Shown piece after piece: positions 52,532 through 62,999 of a stretch of 64,000 bases of DNA. Position numbers and translations under genes: made by a program. The notes under the pieces are model-generated. The model did not search any database. It saw nothing but the letters and a program-made list of their open reading frames with translations, and was not told where the DNA came from. The stretch spans positions 29,548,001-29,612,000 of the forward strand of contig OX621254.1 of NCBI GenBank assembly GCA_951640165.1. The letters run 5' to 3'. Each line of letters opens with the position of its first letter. Within the stretch, counting starts at the first letter, position 1. This stretch comes from Pseudoips prasinana. Lineage: Eukaryota > Arthropoda > Insecta > Lepidoptera > Nolidae.

Positions 52532-54131
52532 TATACACACATCAACACAATCTAGGGATATTGAACATTTCATTGATTATCTAGAAAACTATAAACATTT
52601 TGTTATGACTGTAAATGGAAGAATTAAAGATAATTTCATGGCCGATATTTAAACATTAACAACACGATGCGATTTTGTTTTTCTAATTAATAAAAGTCTT
52701 AAATTAATTAAGCCATAGAAAATTACTGAGTGAACAAAAACATTTTATTCTTATAAAATTATTCAATCGAATTAAATGAATAAAAATCTTACCAAATCTG
52801 ATAATCAGTAATCGGTATTTCCTCCTCTAACATTAATCACACAGCGGCAACGATTTTCCATACTTAAAATTAAGGTGTCAATGTCTTGCTGGGGTATGCA
52901 GTCCCAAGTTCTTTTTAAATGTTCGAAAAGTTGTTCTTCTGTTGTCAAGTTGGGCGGAAAATCCCTCAATGCTCTTCGCTGTAACATGTCCCAGGCGTGT
53001 TCAATTGGGTTTAAGTCTGGCGACTGTGGAGGCCAATCTAATACCTGAACATCGTGTTCTCGAAGGGCGGCCCTCACCAGCCGCGCTGTATGGGAAGGTG
53101 CATTGTCATGCATGAGCTGAAATTCTTGCCCCGTTAGGGCCCTGAGCGGGACAATGACACGTTCTACTACCTCCTCACGGTATCTATGGGCAGTCATGCT
53201 GCCCTGAATCCAAATGAGTTGGGTTCGTCCGCCGATTCGTATTCCTGCCCACACCATAATTGTCCCGCCTTGGTAAGAGTGGACCTCCTGTGGATGTCGG
53301 AGACGGCTGACCCTGCCTGGAGTTCTCCAAACGCGTGTTCGTCTCGAATCTGGATGAAATCCATAGCGGGACTCACCAGTGAACAGCACCAATGACCATT
53401 GTTGATCACTCCATGTCAAATGTTCTTGAGCCCATAAAAGTCGCCTACCGCGATTGCCACGTCGCAGCGCTGGGACTCGTAGCGGTCTGCGAGCATGAAG
53501 ACCAACTTCATGCAGCCTCCTTCGCACGGTTTGGTCGCTCACCAGCAGCTGCTGACCCTCCTGGAGCCTTTGCACTAGTTGCATCGCTGTGATATTGGGT
53601 AGTCTTCTGGCGGTCATTTGGAGAAATCGATCCTGTCTCTGAGTGGTAACACGATATCTACCTGTGTGCCGTTCTGCCACATCTCCAGTAGCGCGATAAC
53701 GTGACCACAGCCTGGATACCACATTTTGGCTTGTGCCCAGAGACTCAGCAACGACGCGTTGAATAGCACCGTTTTGTAACATGCCAACTGCCCGTAACAT
53801 TTCATCTCGACTCAAATGATGGCGTGGCATGACGCTAAAAAGCTTACACAACCAATTGAGAAAAGAAAATAAAACAATTTATCAGGTTTTCTTCAATTAA
53901 CACGCAAAAAAAATTTTAATGCAACTTCTTGAAATTAGATACAACTCAAGATTGCGCTGTGCTTTGCGTGTTTTCATTTGTTTCTCATTTTAATTTTTAA
54001 ATTTTGAATAAAGAATAGACAAGGTTTAAATCTGTAAATAAACTTTTTAAGGAAACTAAATAGGTTTTAAACAATAAAGCCATGTTTGATTTCAAAATAA
54101 CGTATCCCTAGACTTTGTTGATGTGTGTATA
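52532..54131 (-). mobile_element. Tc1-like DNA transposon with matched TIRs
   Basis: Left end TATACACACATCAACACAAT followed by CTAGGGATA; right end (inverted) TATACACACATCAACAAAGT then CTAGGGATA. They agree at all but two of about 29 bases, with TA at each side. About 1.6 kb, typical for Tc1, with one transposase gene. Confidence 0.88.
52805..53830 (-). CDS. Tc1-type DD34E transposase, open frame but first catalytic Asp changed to Gly
   Basis: 341 residues from ATG at 53830 (MPRHHLSRDEML); an upstream TTG at 53851 is only an open extension. Residues 1-115 form the paired-type DNA-binding region with helix-turn-helix segments (AVGMLQNGAIQRVVAESLG, SDQTVRRRLHEVG). The catalytic domain has LFTGESRYGFHP, LMHDNAPSHTAR (D242) and SPDLNPIEHAWD (E277). 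D242 to E277 has 34 intervening residues, hence DD34E. In the family the first site reads (T/S)DES; here codon 53375-53377 is GGT (Gly152) where GAT is expected. By known chemistry this should abolish metal binding and cleavage, though DNA binding may persist. No stop or frameshift. Confidence 0.92.
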   Translation of the reverse strand: MPRHHLSRDEMLRAVGMLQNGAIQRVVAESLGTSQNVVSRLWSRYRATGDVAERHTGRYRVTTQRQDRFLQMTARRLPNITAMQLVQRLQEGQQLLVSDQTVRRRLHEVGLHARRPLRVPALRRGNRGRRLLWAQEHLTWSDQQWSLVLFTGESRYGFHPDSRRTRVWRTPGRVSRLRHPQEVHSYQGGTIMVWAGIRIGGRTQLIWIQGSMTAHRYREEVVERVIVPLRALTGQEFQLMHDNAPSHTARLVRAALREHDVQVLDWPPQSPDLNPIEHAWDMLQRRALRDFPPNLTTEEQLFEHLKRTWDCIPQQDIDTLILSMENRCRCVINVRGGNTDY

Positions 54132-54149
54132 GCACTGCCTGGGGCTCTA

Positions 54150-54760
54150 CCGGCTAAGTGTCCTAACAGGGGCGCATTGGATCCGTGGTAGCATTAAAGC
54201 GCGACCGTCGTTATTAACACAAGGTCCGTCATAATAATAATACCTTAATTTAGACAGAACCATTGACAATATGTAGTAAAAATATTAGACTTAAACTAGA
54301 TAATTAAACATAATCTCTTGACTTGACAATAACTTGATACGAGCTAGCTAAATATCAATGCTATAATAAAATAAATTTTATAAATGTTTTCATACAATGT
54401 GTACCTAAATATCTATGTTAATAGAAATAATAATGTATACAATTATATTACTACAAACATGTTCTGACTATTTACAAGCGCTTTTTTAAAGTCGACGTGA
54501 ATAAAAACCTATTTTATTTTTTATTTATTTTTTAAGTCCCCGAACATGGATTTCTTAAATGGCATTAAAATAAATAAAAGTCAAAAATGACTTAATCAAT
54601 CATTAAATCGGCTTCCATGAGCACATGTGACGTCATAAATGGTCCCGAATCGATTGTCAACGTTGAAGCCGATTTAACGTTTGTTTAAGTCATTTTTAAC
54701 CTTTATTTATTTGACGCCATTCAAGAAATCGATGTTCAACGTCTTAGGCGGTAGCCTGGT
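54150..54760. mobile_element. Palindromic MITE family M with a GR insertion
   Basis: Left edge TACCGGCTAAGTGTCC, then GR (about 54166-54530), then the remainder CCGAACATGGATTTC ... TTGACGCCATTCAAG. Arms AATGACTTAATCAATCATT and its inverse pair. Confidence 0.65.
54166..54530 (+). mobile_element. Retroposon family GR inside MITE M
   Basis: GCGCATTGGATCCGTGGTAG ... GTGAATAAAAACC and a T-rich tail. AAGTGTCC before and AAGTCC after suggest an imperfect target duplication. Confidence 0.6.
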
Positions 54761-55079
54761 TAAGGATGAACTTCTAAATATGTATTACATTTCATACGAA
54801 TCTGAAAAGAATTTTCCCTTCCTATTGAACACAAATCACACTATATTCAGTTTCAATAGATGAATTATTCATGTATACTTATTATTCATAGCGCCGGTGT
54901 TTTAATTGTCGACTGCCATTACTAATTCATATAAAACAACACAGCTGTTTATACTCCATTCACACGGCTAACGAAAATCGAAGATTATACAGAGAAAGGT
55001 TATCTTTTGACTGTATGCTTGTTTTTGTATGTATTTTACGCGATATCTCCGTTGTTACAGAACAGATTTTTTTAATCTA
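54761..55079. other. Nothing recognised
   Basis: AT-rich. Confidence 0.3.
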
Positions 55080-55346
55080 CTAGCTGTACCCCGCGGTTTT
55101 ACCCGCATTAAATTTATAAATTATCACAGCTCCTCCCCCGTAGGCGATAGCGTGATAATATGTAGCCTATATGTTGACCCGACCTCTTAGTAATATTCAT
55201 GCAAAATTTGAAGTAAATCCATGACAAAAATTCTAAAAAATATATTTTTGGCTTCGATAGTGATTGTAGATCAAGCCCCAAGTATCCTTTAAAAAAAATA
55301 TTCAATTTTCAATTTGACTTTCCTACGATTTTATTATATGTATAGA
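55080..55346 (-). mobile_element. Non-autonomous Helitron (Lep1-like), internally deleted
   Basis: CTAGCTGTACCCCGCGGTTT ... TTATTATATGTATAGA; lacks the GCAGTACTTTTTGAGTTTAG part of its relatives. Confidence 0.75.
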
Positions 55347-55438
55347 TAAGGAATGCTTTCAGCATGGTCCCCTTTGACATTTTGTTTCAATAGACTGTCA
55401 AAAAGAAATATTGTAATCTGTTCTATTTTTTTTTATAA

Positions 55439-55607
55439 CTAGCTGCGCCCCGCGGTGTTACCCGCGTTAAATTTTATAAATTTTCTTTGCTATAAACCTC
55501 ACGGAGCCCGAGACCTTTCCAACGAATGCAAAACCGTGGAAATCAGTTCGTGCGTTCTGGAGTTATAGCGTCAGGAAGGAAAACCCGACTTATTTTTATA
55601 TAGTAGA
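55439..55607 (-). mobile_element. Non-autonomous Helitron, tandem unit a
   Basis: CTAGCTGCGCCCCGCGGTGT ... TTTTTATATAGTAGA; abuts unit b directly. Confidence 0.8.
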
Positions 55608-55775
55608 CTAGCTGTGCCCCGCGGTGTTACTCGCGTTAAATTTTATAAATTTTCTTTGCTATAAACCTCACGGAGCCCGAGACCTTTCCAACGAATGCAA
55701 GACCGTGGAAATCGGTTCGTTTGTCTGGAGTTATAGCGTCAGGAAGGAAAACCCGACTTATTTTTATATAGTAGA
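55608..55775 (-). mobile_element. Non-autonomous Helitron, tandem unit b
   Basis: CTAGCTGTGCCCCGCGGTGT ... TTTTTATATAGTAGA then T. Same family as 32858-33196, reversed. Confidence 0.8.
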
Positions 55776-55969
55776 TTATATAACCATTTGAATGTACTAC
55801 AGCAGTAAATCTCTCTTTCAAGAACCTCGTTTTGAAGTCGGTTTAAAATAGCCCCAACTATACTGCTGTAGATACAAATGTTAAAGAACCGTAATGTAGT
55901 AAAATTTGTCATGGTTAATACTACTCTGTACGAGCGTAATAAAGAGACTTTTACCATGATGAATACAGG

Positions 55970-57040
55970 GCGGCAAACGGGCAAGTGGGTCACCTGATGG
56001 TAAGTGATCACCGTCGCCCACGTACCCTTGCAACATAAGAGGAGTCGCGGGTGCGTTGACGACTTTTAAGAGTCAGCAAGTAAGTGTTGCTGACCCTTCC
56101 CCCCACCCCGATGAGCTCTGGCGACCTTATTCTTCTTCTTCTGGTGGCGGCTATTTCCAGTCTCGCATGACCCGGTACCCATCGAAGAATCACCTTGTTC
56201 CTAAGGCACAGGGTATTGAGACTGTCAATGCAGTTCATAACCAGCCCTGACGTTATAGTGTCAGAGTTCAAGGCTAGGAGAGCCGCTTGACTGTCTGAAT
56301 GGATGTAGATTGTATGATTGACATAGTCTTTTTGCAAGTTGGCTTCTGCACATACAATGATGGCATAAACCTCTGCCTGGAAAATTGAGGCGTATTTACC
56401 CAGATTTTTACTGGCTTTGAATCTGGGTCGTTCCCCAAAACCTCCACAGCCTACGTCATTTCCCATTTTGGAGCCATCGGTGTACCAAATTAGGCTCCCC
56501 TTCTTCCAGGATACTTTGTTGTTAGTCCAGTCGTCCCTGGAAGGTATCTCCACACAATAATTCTTGGTGCTGTTATATTGTGGGGACAAAAAGTCTGATT
56601 TCATGCCTAGAATGGGGTCCTGTTGCACTTGGTCACATAAAGCCCTCAGTGCCTTTGAGAGCCACGTTTCGGTCCCCTGTGCGGCTGCTCTCAGCATGCC
56701 GGCCTTCGCCTCAGACTGTATGAACAGTGAAAGAGGCGGCAGGTTCAGCAATGCCTCAAGTGACGCTCCAGGAGTGGAGGACATGGCTCCCGTGACTACC
56801 ATACATGCAGATCTTTGCAGGCTATTGAGCCTGTTTATTACTGTCGTTTGGCTGGTTTTACTCCACCAAACAACGGAGCCGTACGCGATGGTCGGTCTCG
56901 CTATAGCAGTGTACAACCATAGGAGAAGTTTGGGGTGGGATCCCCACCTTCTCCCTACCAGGCGACGCCCTATACCTAAGGCAATTTTTGCCTTTTGTAT
57001 AGTTTTCTTGATATGTGGGGAGGGAGTGGAGGTCTTTGGG
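55970..57040 (-). pseudogene. RNase-H-bearing LINE remnant with internal deletion
   Basis: Minus frame about 57035-56150: RT thumb region (AKIALGIGRRLVGRRWGSHP, LYTAIARPTIAYGSVVWW, NSLQRSACMVVTGAM), then RNase H with YTDGSKMGNDVGCGGFG (Asp), IFQAEVYAI (Glu), IHSDSQAAL (Asp) and WVPGHA. Immediately after WVPGHA the sequence jumps to the 3' UTR word ACTGGAAATAGCCGCCACCA seen at 5360, so the end of RNase H and the zinc knuckle are deleted. The 3' UTR continues to about 55970. The endonuclease and RT palm are missing. The 390-codon open frame therefore mixes coding and UTR. Confidence 0.78.
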
Positions 57041-57137
57041 GGAGGCCTTTGTCCAGCAGTGGACGTCTTTCGGCTGATATGATGATGATGACACAGTCTA
57101 GAGCCTGAGAAAGGGCATAGACTTTTTAATGCGAAAA
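57041..57137. repeat. Dispersed repeat fragment (CCAGCAGTGGACGTCTTTCG)
   Basis: GGAGGCCTTTGTCCAGCAGT and GATATGATGATGATGACAC, the inverse of the CATCATCATCAGCC...TACTGCTGGACATAGGCC unit at 58998-59100. Confidence 0.55.
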
Positions 57138-57393
57138 GAGGGATACTTGGGGCGCGATCTACAATAGATATCGAAGCCAAAAATATAGTTTTTAGAATTT
57201 TTGTCTGTTTGTCTGTATGTATGTCCGGGCTAAACTTAAAAAGTACTGAATGGATTTACTTCAAATTTTGCAAGGATATTACTAAGAGGTCGGGTCAACA
57301 TATAGGCTACATATTATCACGCTATCACCTACGGAGGAGGAGCTGTGATAATTTATAAAATTTAACGCGGGTAAAACCGCGGGACACGGCTAG
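57138..57393 (+). mobile_element. Non-autonomous Helitron (Lep1-like), 5' truncated
   Basis: GGGATACTTGGGGCGCGATC ... CGCGGGTAAAACCGCGGGAC ACGGCTAG then T at 57394. Confidence 0.75.
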
Positions 57394-57829
57394 TATATAA
57401 GTAAGTATGTTTATGGCATATGGCAACAAGGAACAACTTTTGTGCGTTTAAGCGCTTTTGCCATACCTACTATTGGAATCAAATATAACAGCTCACTTAG
57501 GAGCCTTAAATTGAATCGCGGTGCTTTTGCAGCTGGCTTCTCTAGTTGCAAATCTCTCATTTTATGAGGCTATAGCCTCTTTACATCATTCTGTCTCCCG
57601 CTTTGCTCTGGAGGGAAGTGCAACTATTCATTTTCTAACTCCTCCTTTTTCTCTTTCTGATTAAATTCATTGCGGGATCCAAGACAGTTAAAGCGATTCC
57701 CCGGGACATGCCTGAGCTTCACCGCTCAGTGTAATTTCATTGTGTGCCACTGTTGATCCTGGCTTCCAGGAGTTGCAGTGGTGGGTAAGAGGGAGGGACT
57801 AGTCCCATTAAAAAAGAAATTGTTTAATA
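57394..57829. other. Nothing recognised
   Basis: Mixed composition; no supported features. Confidence 0.3.
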
Positions 57830-57920
57830 GATTTTCTACTTTATCACATAAGCATAAGGCTCACTTTCAATTGGGGTAATTTGACAGATGGGGTCAGCTT
57901 GATGTGCTGGCGTCTGGACA
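57830..57920. mobile_element. MITE family P, right half
   Basis: ATAAGCATAAGGCTCACTTT, CAATTGGGGTAATTTGACAG and GATGTGCTGGCGTCTGGAC. Confidence 0.6.
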
Positions 57921-58016
57921 TGTGACTTGAGCATTTCCACCACGTAAAAAAAAGGCTGCGTAGGTTAGTATTACACGGAACTGTGTTAGTTGTCCCAAGG
58001 CATTTTTAATTTATTA

Positions 58017-58216
58017 CTAGCTGTGGCCCCGCGGTTTTGCCCGCGTTAAACTTTATAAAATATGGCCTATGTGTTATCCTAACTATAAAAATTAGCCTAT
58101 GTTCTTTCTCAGGGTCTAGACCATCTGTATACCAAATTTCATTCAAATCCGTTCAGTAGTTTTGGCGTGAAAGAGTAACAGACAGACAGAGTTACTTTCG
58201 CATTTATAATATTAGA
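58017..58216 (-). mobile_element. Non-autonomous Helitron, second family
   Basis: CTAGCTGTGGCCCCGCGGTT TTGCCCGCG ... GCATTTATAATATTAGA, with A before and T after. Same family as the nested pair near 10.2 kb. Confidence 0.75.
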
Positions 58217-58728
58217 TAGGATTCAAAGTCGACCTCATCAGAAGAAAGTTCCTTAACAAGAGCTGGACCTATACCACCATCTGATTAAGTTTTATTGATT
58301 TAAAATAACTGTTACTATCAAAAACCTACCTTATATATTACACATGAAGGTCGACTTTAGGTTGGGTTCTGTTCACTTCACTTAAATACAGCATGTTCTT
58401 TTTTCAAATGTTTCATCACTAGATAAATATTTAATAATAAGTGGATTTTCTGTTTAAGTACACATTTCGTACACTAAGATAATTTTCCGTGGCATTGCCA
58501 CGATTACAACAAACTGAATAATCAAAGTATAAATACGAGTATTATTACAACAATATCTATCAAGGATATCAATAAAACCCATAGCTCGAGATCCGCTGAC
58601 ACTATTTCTGCACTCATATGTTTTTATGAACTGATACCACAAAGTTGCGCCTGGTAGAGATAAGACCACCTATGTATGTTATGTACCTCTTTAAATAAAC
58701 GATTGTCATCGCTATGCCATCATCAAAG
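58217..58728. other. Nothing recognised
   Basis: AT-rich. Confidence 0.3.
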
Positions 58729-58985
58729 ACGGTCACCGTAGCCTAGTTGGTAGTGCTCCTGCCTACGAAGCTGGTGGCCCTGGGTTCGAATCCCGGTAAG
58801 TGCAAATATTTGTGTGATGAGCACGAATATTTGTTTCTGAGTCATGGATGTTTTTTTTTATGTATTTAAGTATTTATCTATCTATATAAGTATGTATATT
58901 GTCGCCTGGTACCCATAGTACAAGCTGTGCTTAGTTTGGGCTAGGATGATCTGTGTGACATTGTCCCTAGATATTATTATAAAAA
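58729..58985 (+). mobile_element. SINE family B, near full length
   Basis: CACCGTAGCCTAGTTGGTAG, GGGTTCGAATCCCGG, GCAAATATTTGTGTGATGAG, GGGCTAGGATGATCTGTGTG and a run of A at the end. Confidence 0.78.
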
Positions 58986-58994
58986 TAAAGAAAA

Positions 58995-59240
58995 AAAAAA
59001 TCATCATCATCAGCCTGATACCGTCTACTGCTGGACATAGGCCTCCTCCAAAGGTTTCTATAACGTTAATTTGGAGGGGTTTGCCGTAGTCACCGCGCAT
59101 GGCATGCGAATTGGCGACCGCAGTTAGGTGGTAGCTATAATACACAGAAGGTGCTACTGCCTGATTACCTGGTGTATTCCTTAGTCGCCTTTTACGACAA
59201 CCATAGGATGGTATGGGGTGGTCTTCTTATTCTTTCTATA
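58995..59240 (+). repeat. Dispersed repeat fragment (TACTGCTGGACATAGGCC)
   Basis: CATCATCATCAGCCTGATAC, CTGCTGGACATAGGCCTCCT, CATGCGAATTGGCGACCGC and CTTAGTCGCCTTTTACGAC. Confidence 0.6.
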
Positions 59241-59819
59241 ACCACACGGCTACAACCAAACGCCTGTCAGAGTCCTTTTTTGGACGGTTAAGCTTAAATG
59301 TATTTTTCTATTGGGTACAGAAACTTGAATGTATTTATTGGGTAACTAAGTAAAAGCAAGTAATTCTTTTTAAAAATAGAATGTCCTGGATTAGAAGAAA
59401 CCCAAGTGACATAAAATTAAATGGATTCCTAATAGATTTCCTACACAAAAGTTTGGTACGTTAATTCTTAAAAAAAAAACTTGGCACTGTTTACTTTGGA
59501 TTTATTATAGTTCGTTAATTATAGACAACCAAATCTATCAATAATTTATACGGGAGTGTTAATATGTAGCAATAAAGGGTTCACAGGCAACCCACAAATA
59601 GTTTATGCTTATAATAACTACCTAGAAGTAAAAAATTGATCTTCAAAAAAAAACTACAAGAACGTAGTAATAATGTCGCTGTATCTCGTATTATCACGTT
59701 TTTACGATTTCATAGTTCTTTCGGTAACATTTTCTATGTGAATATAATAATATAATAATGATTTATCCGCAACATACCTAACTATACTTCACGTTAGTGG
59801 TGCACTGACCACTCGGAAT
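59241..59819. other. Nothing recognised
   Basis: AT-rich. Confidence 0.3.
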
Positions 59820-60025
59820 ACCTAACTTATTGTATGGGCAGTGGTTACCCTAGTGTCAGAGTTGTCTAATCCGCCCAGAAGGCCTCAGACATGGCTTAAC
59901 GACTTATCAATGGCTACAACCGGGACCGACAGCTTAACGTGCCCTCCGAAGCACGGAAACGCTCAGAAATTATACCACTGGCGGTCGCCCATCTATGGAC
60001 TGAACGCAAGCTGAGTTGCTTAAGG
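59820..60025 (+). repeat. Dispersed repeat Q, best copy
   Basis: TGTATGGGCAGTGGTTACCC, GCCTCAGACATGGCTTAACG, CAACCGGGACCGACAGCTTA, CCTCCGAAGCACGGAAACGC and CGGTCGCCCATCTATGGAC. Confidence 0.65.
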
Positions 60026-60409
60026 AAGGTTTAAAATAAAACAAAAAGATTGGAAAAGGAATAAAAACTAAACCTAGAATCTAAACCCCTAGAAACAATG
60101 TTGCTGCAATAAAATAGAAGCAGTGAGCCGTCGGAGACTAATTAGGCCACCAATAAAAAAAAAACCTCGCCAATCCCTTACAGCTATATCGTTACTTATC
60201 AAAGAAGCTATCACGGTCATAACGTATCTACCGATATTGCGTTAGCCAAACAAGTCTGCAATTAACGTATTCTACATTCAGGTTACACCTTATATGTAAC
60301 CTGAATAGCTGATCGGAATAGAAACTTACATTAACACCAAGTAACATAACAATAACATAACCGTTATCTATCAGAGAACGGACAGAAGCGTCTCTGTATG
60401 TACTAAGTC

Positions 60410-60520
60410 GCCGAACATCGTTTTCGTGAATGGCGTTCAAATAAATAAAGGTTAAAAATGACTTAATCAATCGTTAAATCGGCTTCAACGTTGACAATCG
60501 ATTCCGGAACATTTATGTCG
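60410..60520. mobile_element. MITE family M, half copy
   Basis: AAGTCGCCGAACATCG, GTGAATGGCGTTCAAATAAA and GACTTAATCAATCGTTAAAT, stopping near the element's centre. Confidence 0.6.
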
Positions 60521-60529
60521 TGCAAAATA

Positions 60530-60784
60530 TGATATGAATATTTTTTAAAGGATACTTGAGACGTGTTCTAAAATCGATGTCGAAGCCAAAAATATATTTT
60601 TTAGAATTTTTGTCTGTTTGTATGTCTTTAAGTAAATCCATGCAGTACTTTTCGAGTTTAGCCCGGACATACAAAAACTATATTTTTGGCTTCGATATCG
60701 ATTGTAGAACACGCCTCAAGTATCCTTTTAAAAAATATTCAATGTATAGTTTTGACTTTCCTACGATTTTAATATATGTGTAGA
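60530..60784. mobile_element. Two Helitron 5' parts head to head (inverted duplication)
   Basis: Left: TTTTAAAGGATACTTGAGAC ... AATTTTTGTCTGTTTGT (plus). Right: GCAGTACTTTTCGAGTTTAG ... GCCTCAAGTATCCTTTTAAA and CCTACGATTTTAATATATG (minus). Confidence 0.6.
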
Positions 60785-60979
60785 TTACTACGAACAGTAC
60801 CATTATGTAACCCAAAGTATCACAAATGAGTTAGGAAGGTTAGGAGTCTGTTCAGAGACTTCAAGACTGGCTACGGCCCTGTGTCCAGGCGGAAGATTTC
60901 GGTGGGAGGGACGAATGGGATGGGTAGGCAAGCACTGTCTCGCCACAGTTGGAGCCGTGTCTTACACCGTTCGCCAGAA

Positions 60980-61155
60980 TCACACTAAGATTATAAAGGC
61001 GAAAGTTTGTGAGTGTGCATGTTTGTTACTTCTTCACGGCTAAACGGCTGGAGCGATTTTAATAATATTTGGTATGCAGTTAGCTGTCACCCTGGATTAA
61101 CACATAGGCTACAATTTATAAAATTTAACGGGGGTATAAAACCGCGCACCGCTAG
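60980..61155 (+). mobile_element. Short Helitron
   Basis: TCACACTAAGATTATAAAGG ... ACCGCGCACCGCTAG, with A before and T after. Confidence 0.7.
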
Positions 61156-61436
61156 TGCTGTAATACATAAGAAACGGGGAGGGCATTCTTGTATGAGAGA
61201 GATCTTATATAATGGGAACTAGTTTTCTAGGCCAACATTTTACTATATTTTCACACATAGTATCCATTTGAAATAAGAATAACTGACACTATCTGTTTCA
61301 TATCCTCCAATGAGATACGAAAACAAATACCTATCACTCACTCACTCACTTATCTATCACACAAAATATCAACATTCCATTAGTGCCAAACGTAATACCT
61401 CACAGAAGTAATCACCTGTCCATTATTATATATTTA

Positions 61437-61510
61437 TTCACGTAGACTTGGAAAAAGCACTTGCTAATGGTCAGAACATGTTTGTAGTAATATATTTAAG
61501 TATACATAAT
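61437..61510 (-). repeat. Retroposon family GR fragment
   Basis: TTCACGTAGACTTGGAAAAA, CTAATGGTCAGAACATGTTT and AAGTATACATAATTAT, the inverse of the family 3' part. Confidence 0.55.
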
Positions 61511-61564
61511 TATGCAGCGTGGGCAGGCTCAAAAAATGTTAAGGCTGAACAACCCTTATCACTT

Positions 61565-61697
61565 AGGGGTGAAAAATAGATAGTAGCAGATTCACAGACT
61601 TACTGAAAATGCATATAAAATATGGTAAAAATCAGTAAAGCCGTTTCGGAGGAGTAAGGTAACTAACATTGTGACACGAGAATTTTATATATTAGAT
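61565..61697 (-). mobile_element. Partial Helitron-like remnant
   Basis: TCAGTAAAGCCGTTTCGGAG and GAATTTTATATATTAGA then T resemble the 5' part of related elements on the minus strand. Confidence 0.4.
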
Positions 61698-61734
61698 AAA
61701 TAATAACATATAAATCGCCAATAGTCAGTAAATT

Positions 61735-62110
61735 GTGTGACTGTGGAACTCTCTTCCGCAAAATATACAAAACTGTAAAACTATTCACACTTTCAAAAGA
61801 CTAGTGAAAAATCACTATCTTTCAATTTCATCCTCATAGAATGTACTATTAGTATTTAGTTTATTGCTAAGTCTTAATTGGATATAATATTTATATGTAT
61901 TTAAGTATATATGCAATTATTAGTATGTAAGTGTATTATAGACCTACACACATTATTATAGCTCTTTAAAAATTTTCCTGTCGCGGGTCTGCTGGAAGAA
62001 ATTTCTTGCGAAATAAGCAGCACCTTTGTACTATTCATCTCTTCGTATTTTTGTCTATTTATTGTATGTTTTGTTTGTACAAGAATTATTAAATAAAATA
62101 AATAACATAA
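61735..62110 (+). pseudogene. LINE C-terminal relic and 3' UTR
   Basis: The plus frame near 61740-61835 reads LWNSLPQNIQNCKTIHTFK then RLVKNHYLSI, the closing motif (LWNSLP..., FKRxLK) of CR1/Jockey-type LINEs. A 3' UTR with GGTCTGCTGGAAGAAATTTC and TTGCGAAATAAGCAGCACC follows. The minus-strand frame at 61901-62254 is a shadow. Confidence 0.6.
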
Positions 62111-62584
62111 AAAATAATTCTTTCTGTAGTAATCTGCCTCGCCACGATTTACACTTGAGTCAGGCTTAGATTGCGATACGCTATCGAGTCCTACCTTCTT
62201 ATCCAACCTGTTTTTATGGGTCATATCTATTACTTGCCGCAACTTTTGAGACATTTACCTGGATCATCTAATCTCAGTTCAGCACCTTTATACTAAACTC
62301 GAAGTAATTTATTTGTTAAACATAGGTAATATGGTATATGGTAAAAGAATTGTGTTGTATCACTATGTTATGCCTTGAAAGGTGTAAAAATTTACTAAAG
62401 AGCAAGCTAAATAATAACGTTTCATAATTCGGGTAGAGTAATAAGTAGAGCGGACATTTCTTATTTTATGTTTTTGTCACCTAAAAGCTCATTGATAGCC
62501 TTTTCAATAAAAAATTCTTTAGTTGCAAATCAAAATGGTTTATGTTACAATTCTTTTTTTAAGTTTTTGGTAATTTATTGAAAC
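62111..62584. other. Nothing recognised
   Basis: AT-rich. Confidence 0.3.
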
Positions 62585-62720
62585 TTTTTGGACCCACGCC
62601 GAGACTCTATGAAAACTTGTGTGATTTACGTCTGGATGTACTTTGTGTCCATCAATTATATGTTGGTAAAGTACACCGCGTCACAGGGATTCATTTCCCT
62701 AGTACGGGCGAAGTTTTATA
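62585..62720 (+). mobile_element. SINE family A, 3' part
   Basis: GTGATTTACGTCTGGATGTA, CTTTGTGTCCATCAATTATA and ACACCGCGTCACAGGGATTC. Confidence 0.6.
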
Positions 62721-62999
62721 CAAAAGAAAAAAAACTATTCTCTGAATACTATGTTGAAATCTTGTACAACAAACAACATTGATGAAATGTATTTAATGTC
62801 TGACAGAGTCACGTTTAATTATTCAGGTGAGTCACAAGTCCACGCTTACGTCATTGTGATGGCATCACCCGAGTCACATGGACGAACAATACTACAGAAG
62901 GAAAAGCACTTCAATCAATCGTATAGGCAATGTTTACCCCAGTCTCGCAGTGATTCAAGCCACTTTTCAGGCTTCTATCATGGGTTAACGACTATGACA

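Noticed and set aside
53831..53851. Upstream start of the Tc1 transposase
   Set aside because: The codon at 53851 is TTG and adds seven residues unlike the family; ATG at 53830 gives the usual N-terminus.
56564..57082. 172-codon plus-strand frame
   Set aside because: Antisense shadow of the RNase-H LINE.
56008..57180. 390-codon frame as a host RNase H gene
   Set aside because: RT thumb plus RNase H fused to LINE 3' UTR; no start context or splice signals; a truncated LINE.
58729..58810. tRNA-like sequence with A and B box
   Set aside because: Heads of SINE families A to D (also at 5415, 10634, 21893, 37395 and 63000) have promoter boxes but no acceptor stem or cloverleaf, and each continues into the same non-tRNA body.
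61901..62254. 117-codon minus-strand frame
   Set aside because: Runs opposite to a LINE C-terminal relic and its 3' UTR; no protein-like features.
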